Part shown: positions 1-7,487 of the stretch, in pieces
Numbering within the stretch: position 1 is the first letter of the stretch
Layout: each line of letters starts with the position of its first letter
Origin: Flavobacteriales bacterium
Lineage (GTDB): Bacteria; Bacteroidota; Bacteroidia; Flavobacteriales_D; Sanyastnellaceae
Assembly (NCBI GenBank): GCA_016722445.1
Contig: JADKIZ010000028.1
Coordinates: 1 to 31,443 of the forward strand
DNA: 31,443 nt
Reading direction: 5' to 3'
Position numbers and translations under genes: made by a program
Notes under the pieces: model-generated
Told to the model about the DNA's origin: nothing
Seen by the model: only the letters and a program-made list of their open reading frames with translations
The model's database searches: none

Positions 1-1073
1 TGCGATATCTATTCATGATTGAGGAAAATACCATAGTCCATTTATTACATTAATTCTTAATGATTTGATCTTGGATGGTATGAAGGAAAGCAGAGTTGTC
101 CTCGAAGCATATCAAAGATGGTTTATGACGGAAGCTCGTTCGTTTTTAAAGAAAGCCACAAAGCGAGCATTATGGATGATAATGAGTGGATTCCATTGCT
201 GTATTATCGGTTGAGTCAAAAGTGAAAATGGTTTCGAGTATGAACGACTAGGGAAAATTTAGAAAAGCATCAAGATGAAGTGGAAGTTTTGGAAAGTGAA
301 GGAAGCTGATAGTGCCGCGAAATGGAATACTTTTCATTTCTTGGCATATTCAAATGTGAATTTTGAGACGTTTGTTCCGCGTTTTGATAGTTTGAAATTG
401 AAATTGGAAGAGAAATGGGCTGCTACCAAAGCGTGGAATGAAGATTTGCATTATAATGAAAGTAAATATAGAAAATATGGTTATTCTCTAGGAATTGACA
501 AAGTAGTTTTCTATGGATCAACGTAACTATGAACTGGATAAACAGGAAATGTTGTAAAGTTGGTGGATTCTGAACGTAGTCTTTTTGAGTTTTTGCAATA
601 AATAAAGAGATTGTGCTGAAGCATTAATTGGAATCGACTTACTTTATTGCAAGACAATGCGGGAAGATGAAATTTCCAAATACAATGACCTGGCAATTTT
701 GAATGATTGGATGGCCGAGCGAATGATGCATGAAAAACAAAACATGGAAATTACTCCTTTACAAACTGAATTTACGAGACCTGTTGCTGAAAGGTTGGGA
801 ACGGATTTTGTTTGTTATACAGGGGTATTTACAAGTACGTCCATGAGAGAATATATCGGTAGAAAAATCTTAGCTACCATTATTCTGGCTTGGCCTTTAC
901 TGCCCATTGTGATTTTACATTCTTGTATACCTAAGAGAATCACTTATTATTATTGTATGTTATATAACATAAGAACAGGTCAGGTTAAATGGATACATGA
1001 TAGGACTATTCATCGAAGTGGTAAGAAAGGTTATATTAATTCGTTGATGTTTGATTCTATTTATCCAAATTGA
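1..1073 (+). pseudogene. Frame-broken hypothetical protein gene
   Basis: No single frame is open, but coding-like pieces follow one another on the + strand in changing frames. One is around 105-225 (a piece containing VYDGSSFVFKESHKAS). A second is an 83-codon piece at 275-526, whose frame reads on upstream past one stop. A third is a 138-codon piece at 657-1073, whose frame is open back to about 606 without a start. The last piece has a hydrophobic segment (ILATIILAWPLLPIVILHS) followed by YNIRTGQVKW near the C-terminus. That arrangement resembles uncharacterised Bacteroidetes proteins ending in a 'hydrophobic patch - NIxTGxxxW' tail, but I cannot name the family with confidence. At least four frame changes in about 1 kb mean either a decayed gene or a poor-quality end of sequence. 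The gene starts before the window or is missing its 5' end. Confidence 0.5.
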
Positions 1074-1075
1074 AA

Positions 1076-1891
1076 ATGATGAAAAGTAAGTTTGTTTTGC
1101 TGTTTGTTTTGAGCTTTAATCTCAAAGGATTCTCCCAACCTGGTTACATGGGTATGAAATATTCAGTTGGTTACCATATGGAATTGACACCCTTTTTCTC
1201 GAGAATTTCAGATATCAATGAATACGGTCGTGTAAAAGCTAGCTCAAGTGGTTCACGAGGTTTTACGTATCCTAGTGAAATCGGGGTTGTGATAATGAAT
1301 GGACATTTTCTGCAATGTCTGTAAGAAAAGAAAAATGTCTTTGTTTTTGAATAATCGGACAGCAGAAATCGTAAAGTCTTTCTCCAAAGATATGTCTATT
1401 TAACCTTGGATCCGGATATACCGGAGGATGATGATATTACGTGTATTCATTATTGGATCTTGTGTTGAAAGGTTGGGAAAGGTGTGCAGATTTTGGAGCT
1501 CGATTTTATCACAAGGATTTCATCGCCCCTATCGGTTTTCTATCAAGAAGTGGGTGTCGGCGGGACAATGTTTAATTACAAACGGAAGGAGAAGAGCATT
1601 GAATTTTATGAGCATTCAAAAAATGATATCAAAACATTGGACGTTAATGCAAAGAGCTATGTTTCGGCCAGAATAAACGTTGGAATTGGGTTTATGAAAC
1701 CTATAGATGGACCTTTTTATTTTTCTACGGGTTTTGATTTATACTTTGTGTTTGATGGTCAAGAAACATTCGATTTCAATAACTTTCTACCGAATGATGC
1801 AAAGACCATGTACTTCTATGATAATCTTCGGTCAAATTCGCGATATTACAATTTGATGAGTATAAAATTTGGTTTGGGTATGATGTTATAA
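1076..1891 (+). pseudogene. Frame-broken outer-membrane/beta-barrel-like protein gene
   Basis: Starts at ATG 1076 (second ATG at 1079), 2 nt after the stop of the preceding gene. The first residues form a signal peptide (KSKFVLLFVLSFNLKGFSQ) followed by PGYMGMKYSVGYHMELTPFF, a pattern common at the N-terminus of small Bacteroidetes outer-membrane barrels. The frame then breaks: coding-like segments continue as DNEWTFSAMSVRKEK (near 1290), RNRKVFLQRYVYLTLDPDIP (near 1370), DLVLKGWERCADFGARFYHK (near 1460), and finally the open frame 1484-1891. That last piece has alternating aromatic/Gly strands and ends in SIKFGLGMML, typical of a closing beta strand. Four or more shifts lie within about 260 bp. 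Function is unknown beyond a probable outer-membrane location. It may be an intact gene with sequence errors or a true pseudogene. Confidence 0.55.
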
Positions 1892-1970
1892 TTGGTGGTC
1901 AGTCAATATTGCCGTTCATAACACGGTGAAACTTTTCATCTCATTTTCCCCAGATTCATTTTGGGTGGAA

Positions 1971-1978
1971 TAGCTTCG
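1971..1978 (+). promoter_or_regulatory. Putative -7 box (TAGCTTCG) for the ABC exporter
   Basis: TAGCTTCG lies 21 nt before the ATG at 2000 and matches the TAnnTTCG pattern seen at the same distance before three other genes in this window. The known Bacteroidetes -7 element is TAnnTTTG. I see no convincing -33 TTG partner. Confidence 0.4.
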
Positions 1979-1999
1979 CTACCACAATTTTTTTTGAGC

Positions 2000-2929
2000 A
2001 TGAATGCACTTGAAGCGAGGCATATCCATAAGTCATATGCCGCACACAAAGCGCTGAATGATGTTTCGATCACAGTTCCGGAAAACACCGTCTTTGGCTT
2101 GCTTGGCCCCAATGGCGCTGGGAAGACTACACTGATCCGAATCATCAATCAGATCACCGGTCCCGATGAAGGCGAAGTCATCTTCTACGGTAGCAAACTC
2201 AATCCACTGCACGTGGAAGACATTGGCTACTTACCTGAAGAACGTGGACTATACCGCAAAATGAAGGTGGGAGAACAATGTATGTATCTCGCACAACTGA
2301 AAGGACTTTCTTCAAAAGAAGCCAAAAGCCGACTTATGGAATGGTTCAAACGTTTTGAAATTCACACATGGTGGGATAAGAAGGTGGAGGATCTGTCAAA
2401 GGGTATGGCACAAAAAGTTCAGTTTATCACCACTGTGCTTCATAAACCAAAGTTGCTGATTCTCGATGAACCTTTCAGCGGATTTGATCCAATCAATGCA
2501 GAACTGATCAGAAATGAAATGTTGCGATTGAAAGCAGAAGGAACAACCATCATTCTTTCTACCCACGATATGGGAAGTGTCGAAGCCTTGTGTGATGAAA
2601 TTTCTTTGATCAACCGTTCTCAGGTCATCCTCAATGGTAAAGTGAAGGACATCAAAAAGCAATTCCGGAATAACACCTACCAGATGGTTTTTGAAGGTAC
2701 TGCTATGGATCTTGGTATCGGTCTTTGGGCAAATTTCGAATTGATCAACAATGAAATGGTCGATGATAAACACGTTGCCACCATTCGCATCCCTGAAGGA
2801 CGTCGTCTGAATGACCTTGTGGGATCTCTCATTCAACACGTACAATTGGTATCTGTGAATGAAGTCATTCCTGATATGGACCAAATATTTATTGAAGCAG
2901 TTAAAAACTACAACGCCAGCCATGAATAA
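2000..2929 (+). CDS. ABC exporter ATP-binding subunit (NatA-like)
   Basis: A 309-residue cytoplasmic ATPase that powers an ABC-2 type exporter with the permease encoded next. The Walker A motif GPNGAGKTT is at residues 36-44, the signature is LSKGMAQKV, and Walker B is LLILDEPFSGFD followed by the H-loop STHD. After the roughly 220-residue nucleotide-binding domain there is a C-terminal extension of about 85 residues of the type found in NatA/YhaQ-like ATPases (DUF4162-like). I chose ATG 2000 (MNALEARHIHKSY). An in-frame TTG at 1961 would add 13 residues unlike the family, and a TAnnTTCG box sits 21 nt before 2000. Its last 8 bp overlap the permease start, so the two are surely co-translated. 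The family exports Na+, antibiotics or other small molecules, and the substrate cannot be told from sequence. Confidence 0.92.
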   Translation: MNALEARHIHKSYAAHKALNDVSITVPENTVFGLLGPNGAGKTTLIRIINQITGPDEGEVIFYGSKLNPLHVEDIGYLPEERGLYRKMKVGEQCMYLAQLKGLSSKEAKSRLMEWFKRFEIHTWWDKKVEDLSKGMAQKVQFITTVLHKPKLLILDEPFSGFDPINAELIRNEMLRLKAEGTTIILSTHDMGSVEALCDEISLINRSQVILNGKVKDIKKQFRNNTYQMVFEGTAMDLGIGLWANFELINNEMVDDKHVATIRIPEGRRLNDLVGSLIQHVQLVSVNEVIPDMDQIFIEAVKNYNASHE

Positions 2930-4289
2930 GATTGCCCTGATCATCAAACGAGAATATCTCAATAAGGTCAAGAAAAAATCATTCATCATGATGACGATTT
3001 TTGGACCGGTTATTTTTGCTATGCTCATCATCGGCGCTGTGATGCTTGCAGCTTCGGATACGACAAATCACAAAATTCTACTCGCCGATGACCTCGGTTA
3101 TTTCCTCGAAGATGAAATTTTGGTGTATGCACAAAATCATGTCGATCGTCCTCGTTTCAACAATTCAGAATCGCTTACCTATGATTTTAGAAAAGGTATG
3201 GTCGATCCGAAAGCTGAACTTGAAAGCGGCGCATACACTGCTGTGATCCAACTCTCGGAAATATCTTATACCGATGGCAAGGTCGAACTATTTGCTGAAA
3301 AAGCACCTAGCATGACTTTGCAAAATCGCATCAAAAATGAAATTGAAGATGCGATGGAATTGTATCGTGCAAAAAAGAATTCAATTCCGATTGAAACTTA
3401 TAAAAGCATCAGACAACCAGTTGAATTTAGCATCATCAAACCAAGTGAAGGTGACAAAAAGGATCATACCTCTGAAAGAGCCATGTTTGGTTTCGCTTTC
3501 GCATTGGTAATTTATATGTTCATTTTCTTCTATGGTGTACAGGTGATGCGAGGTGTGATGGAAGAGAAAACCAATCGTATTGTTGAAGTCATTGTTTCAT
3601 CCGTGAAACCTTTCCAATTGATGATGGGGAAAGTGATTGGTATTGGTTTGGTTGGATTGACACAATTCGTGATGTGGGTTGTTCTCACCAGTGTGATCTC
3701 AGGAATTGGTTTGGCATCTTATCAGGAAAAGTTTATGTCCATGCAAATGGAAAACATGCAGGCACTCAACCAGGATCAGGCGGTTAAGCAATTGCCAAAT
3801 ATGGCTGATGTAAAAAACATGAATTTTGAGGAAGGAAATGAAATGTTGGCCATTGTTATGGAGATACCATGGATTGATATGATCATCTCCTTTATCATTT
3901 TCTTCGTGGGAGGTTATCTGCTATATGCTTCACTCTTCGCAGCTATCGGGGCAATCGTCGACAATGAAACGGATACTCAACAATTCATGCTGCCGGTAAC
4001 GATACCACTCATCTTCGCCTACATTGTATCGGTGATGATGATGAATAATCCGGAAGGCAGTGTCGGTACCATCTTTTCGGTTGTTCCTTTCACTTCTCCG
4101 ATTGTGATGATGGTGAAAACCGCCATCGGTGTTTCTATATGGCTTAAACTCTTGTCAATTGTTGTGCTGATAGGTTCATTCCTTGGTGTGATTTGGATCG
4201 CCGGAAGAATTTATCGGGTGGGAATTTTGATGTATGGCAAAAAACCTACTTACCGTGAATTGATCAAATGGATCAGGTATAAGGGTTAA
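2922..4289 (+). CDS. ABC-2 type exporter permease (NatB/YhaP-like)
   Basis: A 455-residue inner-membrane permease partnered with the ATPase just upstream (8-bp overlap). The topology is the NatB type: a cytoplasmic N-terminus (IIKREYLNKVKKK), one transmembrane helix at about residues 22-45, a roughly 145-residue extracytoplasmic domain, then a block of five or so helices from about residue 187. That block begins with the hallmark segment VQVMRGVMEEKTNRIVEVIV, the coupling region of ABC-2 permeases, and ends with IYRVGILMYGKKPTYRELIK, also typical of the family. Start ATG 2922 (MNKIALIIKREY) is preferred: the 63-nt longer reading from 2859 would lie within the ATPase gene and add no domain. 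A strong bidirectional terminator follows. The substrate is unknown. Confidence 0.9.
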   Translation: MNKIALIIKREYLNKVKKKSFIMMTIFGPVIFAMLIIGAVMLAASDTTNHKILLADDLGYFLEDEILVYAQNHVDRPRFNNSESLTYDFRKGMVDPKAELESGAYTAVIQLSEISYTDGKVELFAEKAPSMTLQNRIKNEIEDAMELYRAKKNSIPIETYKSIRQPVEFSIIKPSEGDKKDHTSERAMFGFAFALVIYMFIFFYGVQVMRGVMEEKTNRIVEVIVSSVKPFQLMMGKVIGIGLVGLTQFVMWVVLTSVISGIGLASYQEKFMSMQMENMQALNQDQAVKQLPNMADVKNMNFEEGNEMLAIVMEIPWIDMIISFIIFFVGGYLLYASLFAAIGAIVDNETDTQQFMLPVTIPLIFAYIVSVMMMNNPEGSVGTIFSVVPFTSPIVMMVKTAIGVSIWLKLLSIVVLIGSFLGVIWIAGRIYRVGILMYGKKPTYRELIKWIRYKG

Positions 4290-4310
4290 ACAAAAATTTT
4301 CCGTGAAATA

Positions 4311-4361
4311 AAATTCCCCGCAGAGATGTGATTAGATCTATCTCCGCGGGGAATTTTTATT
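4311..4361. terminator. Bidirectional intrinsic terminator
   Basis: A 16-bp arm at 4311-4326 pairs with 4341-4356 with one mismatch (AAATTCCCCGC... against ...CGGGGAATTT). The loop is 14 nt, and T-rich sequence follows on the + strand with A-rich sequence on the other side. It lies between convergent genes ending at 4289 (+) and 4380 (-) and can serve both. Confidence 0.85.
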
Positions 4362-4379
4362 TATTCGATTTGGTGTTTC

Positions 4380-5984
4380 TTATCGCACTACAAAAGTTCG
4401 CGAGATCATTTGACCTGTTGTTGTTTGTGCACGAATGAAGTAGATTCCTGGTACCAAGTCATCAATTTGCACGATTAGATTCATTTGATGAAAGGCTTGT
4501 ATTTCTTTGATGAGCTTGCCATATGCATCTACAATCAGCAGGCTGCCGATCATTCCTACATCTGAAATGACTTGTATTTTTTCAGAAGCGGGATTGGGAT
4601 AAAGGTCTATGGAATTGGTATCGATTTGATGCGCTATGTTTCCTGGTAATGGCATAAATGCGAATAGCTCTTCTCCAACATTGGAATAACTTCCAACAAA
4701 GTACAGCCCATTTTGAAACGGTTTCAGTCCTTCACCGGTTCTGATCAACATGCCTCCACTTCCGGTTTCTTCCAGATGCATATGGCTCCCTGCAGTTGTA
4801 CCATCGGTTGAATAGATAAAGCTCCATACATACAGAGCAGATGGATCTTCAAACCGAACTAAAAGATAAAGCCTATCATTCCATACCTGAAACACGTGGG
4901 ATGGAAAATTCCATGGTGTGGCTTCGTGAGTTTCAATCAGGAATTCTTCATCTCCTTGCACACCTTGTGTTTTATACACCGCATAATAGTTGTTGTCTGT
5001 AACACCAATAAAATAGAGTTCATCATTCATCACGCCACCAATACTTGAGTTTTCTCGGAATAATACAGTTCCGCTTTCAGTGCCATCTGTAACCCATATG
5101 TCACCTTGGTTTTCTAAATAACTTCCTACTTCAAAGTATACTTGATCGTTAAATAGAATCATATTTTCCCCAAATGTGGATGTTGCACCAATCTGTTTGA
5201 TGAATTGGGTGCCAGATGTTGTTCCATCTGTTTTCCAAAGAAAGGATCCTGTGCCATAAGTAACAGTTGTAAAATACATTTCCGTGTCTTTCACAAATGC
5301 ATCGTGGAAGTAAATGTCTCCCGATGTGTTGATGTCCAAAAGTAAGTTCGTGCCATTTGGCGTTCCGTCTGATGACCATGTTTCCCAACCATGGATACCA
5401 TCATTTGCTTCGAAATAGACCTTACCATCGAACCAAAAGTTTTGACCGGCATTGAAGTCCACGGCATCATCAGTAGGATGAATGTCCTTGACCATATTTG
5501 TTCCGGAGACCGTGCCGTCTGTTGTCCACAATTCATTTCCGTGTACACCATCATTACCAATAAAGTAGAGTAGTCCATCATGGACACCGAGTAATCTTCC
5601 AGTGCCATCATCAGGACCATTGTTGATTTCCATAAAAAGATGTGTGCCCGCCGCTGTGTTGTCAGTGACATACAACTCCATACCGGTGTCTGGATCTCCG
5701 CTGCGAAAGAACACTTGATCTCCCAGAGCTTGAAAATCATTTGCGTAATAATCAACCGTCATCAGCGCCGTGAGCGCATCACCAGTGCCGTCACTACTCC
5801 ATAGTTTGATGCTTTCGCCATCATTACCATTGAAATACAATCTTTCTCCAGCAGCGGTGAGATAGGATATATAGGAGTCGTCACCGACAGGCGCAATGTC
5901 ATGAATGAGGGTGGGAACTTGTGCATGAATCTTCATGATGAATATGATCCCAAACAACCCAACAAGCGTAATTTTTCTTTTCAT
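4380..5984 (-). CDS. Secreted ELWxTDGT-repeat protein with T9SS sorting domain
   Basis: A 534-residue protein that is exported, then carried across the outer membrane by the type IX system. Residues 1-21 are a signal peptide ending IHAQ. The body is a chain of about seven repeats with the core (E/x)LWxTDGTxxGTxxxxDI, for example ELWTTDGTVSGTNMVKDI and DIWVTDGTESGTVLF, alternating with LYFxGNDGxHGxE. These repeats probably fold as beta-propeller-like blades and are common in secreted Bacteroidetes proteins. The last 75 or so residues are a type A sorting domain: IDLYPNPASEKIQV, then DAYGKLI, then LVPGIYFIRAQT, ending RTFVVR. Its start is divergent from the ECF sigma operon, and a perfect copy of the two-box ECF-like promoter lies upstream at 6023-6049, pointing at it. 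It is therefore likely co-regulated with the CHAT operon. Ligand or biological role is unknown. Confidence 0.9.
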   Translation of the reverse strand: MKRKITLVGLFGIIFIMKIHAQVPTLIHDIAPVGDDSYISYLTAAGERLYFNGNDGESIKLWSSDGTGDALTALMTVDYYANDFQALGDQVFFRSGDPDTGMELYVTDNTAAGTHLFMEINNGPDDGTGRLLGVHDGLLYFIGNDGVHGNELWTTDGTVSGTNMVKDIHPTDDAVDFNAGQNFWFDGKVYFEANDGIHGWETWSSDGTPNGTNLLLDINTSGDIYFHDAFVKDTEMYFTTVTYGTGSFLWKTDGTTSGTQFIKQIGATSTFGENMILFNDQVYFEVGSYLENQGDIWVTDGTESGTVLFRENSSIGGVMNDELYFIGVTDNNYYAVYKTQGVQGDEEFLIETHEATPWNFPSHVFQVWNDRLYLLVRFEDPSALYVWSFIYSTDGTTAGSHMHLEETGSGGMLIRTGEGLKPFQNGLYFVGSYSNVGEELFAFMPLPGNIAHQIDTNSIDLYPNPASEKIQVISDVGMIGSLLIVDAYGKLIKEIQAFHQMNLIVQIDDLVPGIYFIRAQTTTGQMISRTFVVR

Positions 5985-6022
5985 CTGCGTAAAGTGTATG
6001 ATGTGAATGGTATTTGGGAGAT

Positions 6023-6049
6023 AATCGAATGAAAATTGAAATGTGAACA
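6023..6049 (-). promoter_or_regulatory. Candidate ECF sigma promoter, copy B (T9SS protein)
   Basis: On the minus strand TGTTCAC (6049-6043), 14 nt, TCGATT (6028-6023). Boxes and spacing are identical to those at 6097-6123 and 12134-12160. The ATG at 5984 is 38 nt after the second box. Its first box and that of the divergent site form a perfect 12-bp inverted repeat (6038-6049 with 6097-6108). Confidence 0.65.
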
Positions 6050-6063
6050 GCCACGGTAAGGAA

Positions 6064-6094
6064 ATTCATAATTCATAATTCATAATTCATAATT
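6064..6094. repeat. 7-bp tandem repeat, 4.4 copies
   Basis: ATTCATA is repeated four times (6064-6091) plus ATT, lying between the two divergent promoter boxes. The same unit family, with the same downstream TTATTKTTCAC, recurs as a longer array at 10901-10977. Confidence 0.9.
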
Positions 6095-6096
6095 AT

Positions 6097-6123
6097 TGTT
6101 CACATTTCCTCACTCCCTCGATT
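6097..6123 (+). promoter_or_regulatory. Candidate ECF sigma promoter, copy A (sigma/CHAT operon)
   Basis: TGTTCAC (6097-6103), 14 nt, TCGATT (6118-6123), immediately upstream of the sigma factor gene, as expected for autoregulation. If transcription begins 6-8 nt after the second box, the ATG at 6133 would be almost leaderless. That leaves open a later start (ATG 6157 or 6208), or that the motif is an operator instead of a promoter. Confidence 0.65.
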
Positions 6124-6132
6124 CTACCACAG

Positions 6133-6765
6133 ATGTTGACGCTTCAATACCAAAATATGGGGTTGTCGGATATATTTGCCTTAGACTGGACTTCGTCTTT
6201 ATCTGATATGGCAAGTATTCCTACTCATGATGCTTTTGCAGTGCGCGATTCGGCTGTGTTGAAGAAATTGTATCGCGACATTCTGCCGGTAGTGAGGAAA
6301 TACGTCTTGGCCAACGGTGGTAGTGGTGATGATGCATCAGATGTCCTTCAGGATGCCATGGTTGCTGCGTGGCTAAATGTTCAGCAGGGGAAATTCATAC
6401 CCAACGGAGAGTCTTCACTACATGCTTATATCACACAAATTGCCCGTTATAAATGGCTCGATCAGCTCAAATCCAGCAGGATGAAACGGACATCTCGAAT
6501 GGAGGTGGTGAAGGAATTACAGGATACTCCAGAGTTGGACACCGCCACGATTGATGATCCTGCCCTATATACGAATAGGCTCTTTGGTATCCTTGGTGAA
6601 CAATGTCGTAAAATTCTCTCTTTGTTTTATTACGATAAAAAGAGCTTGGAACAAATCGGTGAGGCTCTGAATTTTCCTGCGGAATCTATCCGAACCATGA
6701 AATACAGATGTATGATGAAACTAAGAAGTGAACATCAGAAATTGAAAGAATCACAACCTGAATGA
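6133..6765 (+). CDS. ECF-type RNA polymerase sigma factor
   Basis: A 210-residue sigma-70 family factor that directs RNA polymerase to a small set of promoters. Region 2 occupies about residues 47-110 (core DASDVLQDAMVAAWLNV, then ITQIARYKWLDQLKS). Region 4 is about residues 150-200 (EQCRKILSLFYYDKKSLEQI, then ESIRTMKYRCMMKLR, the helix-turn-helix that reads the -35 box). No extra C-terminal domain is present. ATG 6133 is the first start; ATG 6157 and 6208 are in frame, and the shortest (MASIPTHDAF...) would still contain both conserved regions. The stop overlaps the anti-sigma start by 4 bp (ATGA). A two-box motif just upstream, shared with two other genes, is the best candidate for its own target promoter. 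Confidence 0.93.
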   Translation: MLTLQYQNMGLSDIFALDWTSSLSDMASIPTHDAFAVRDSAVLKKLYRDILPVVRKYVLANGGSGDDASDVLQDAMVAAWLNVQQGKFIPNGESSLHAYITQIARYKWLDQLKSSRMKRTSRMEVVKELQDTPELDTATIDDPALYTNRLFGILGEQCRKILSLFYYDKKSLEQIGEALNFPAESIRTMKYRCMMKLRSEHQKLKESQPE

Positions 6766-7487
6766 AAGATTTTGAAGAAATAAGTCAGCAGGATTTTGAG
6801 CGCATCGAAAAGTTCATTCAAAAGGAACTATCGACAGAAGAAAACGATGCGTTCTTGAACGAGATGCAAAAAAATCCGACCTTGTCTGAAGAGGTCGATA
6901 GGCAACGTCTGCTCATTCGAACAGTGGAAGCTGGTGCTTTGCGTGAAGAATTGAAAACAATAGCTCATAGCTCTAGGGGTATCAATGTTGTTTCTTGGAA
7001 GGTTTGGTTGTCGGCTGCTGCTGCTGTGGTCATTGCGCTTGGAATGTCCTATTGGTTTTTAAGAAGTGATCCCAACAGCGGAGATCTATATGCTCAATAT
7101 GCCAAACCTGATCCTGGACTTGCGGTTCCGATGAGTTCAGATACTCAATATGATTTTTATGATGCCATGGTGGATTATAAAAACGAGCAGTATGAGCTAG
7201 CCATCCAGAAATGGCAACCACAACTCTTGACCGATGCAAAGAACGATACACTGATGTATTATATCGGAGCTTGTTATTTTAATCTGGGAAAATTTCCTGA
7301 AGCAAAAGACTACTATTTCTTGGTAAGGAAAAATGCGGGTTCGACATTTTATCACAAGTCCGGATTTTATCTCGCTTTGATGGCGTATAAAGAAAATCGG
7401 ATCGCTGAATTGACAGAGTTGTCGAAGGACTCAATCTCTCCATATCATGAAAAGATCAAAGCATTACTTGAATCTATGCCGAAGTGA
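6762..7487 (+). CDS. Membrane anti-sigma factor with periplasmic TPR region
   Basis: A 241-residue single-pass membrane protein. Residues 1-75 form an acidic helical cytoplasmic part containing DFERIEKFIQKELSTEENDA and FLNEMQKNPTLSEEVDRQ, the 'xxIExYLxGxLxxEExxxFExxL' pattern of Bacteroidetes anti-sigma factors. One transmembrane helix lies at about residues 80-100 (VWLSAAAAVVIALGMSYWFL). The remaining 140 or so residues look like TPR helices (DFYDAMVDYKNEQYELAIQK, then DTLMYYIGACYFNLGKFPEA) and should be periplasmic. It overlaps the sigma gene by 4 bp and touches the CHAT gene (TGATG), so all three are translationally coupled. Expected role: hold the sigma factor inactive until a periplasmic signal, perhaps sensed by the TPR part, releases it. 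The family role is established; the link to the CHAT protease is inference. Confidence 0.82.
   Translation: MKDFEEISQQDFERIEKFIQKELSTEENDAFLNEMQKNPTLSEEVDRQRLLIRTVEAGALREELKTIAHSSRGINVVSWKVWLSAAAAVVIALGMSYWFLRSDPNSGDLYAQYAKPDPGLAVPMSSDTQYDFYDAMVDYKNEQYELAIQKWQPQLLTDAKNDTLMYYIGACYFNLGKFPEAKDYYFLVRKNAGSTFYHKSGFYLALMAYKENRIAELTELSKDSISPYHEKIKALLESMPK

Noticed and set aside
2396..3031. 211-codon open frame on the minus strand
   Set aside because: Antisense to the ABC ATPase and permease, both of which have clear family motifs.
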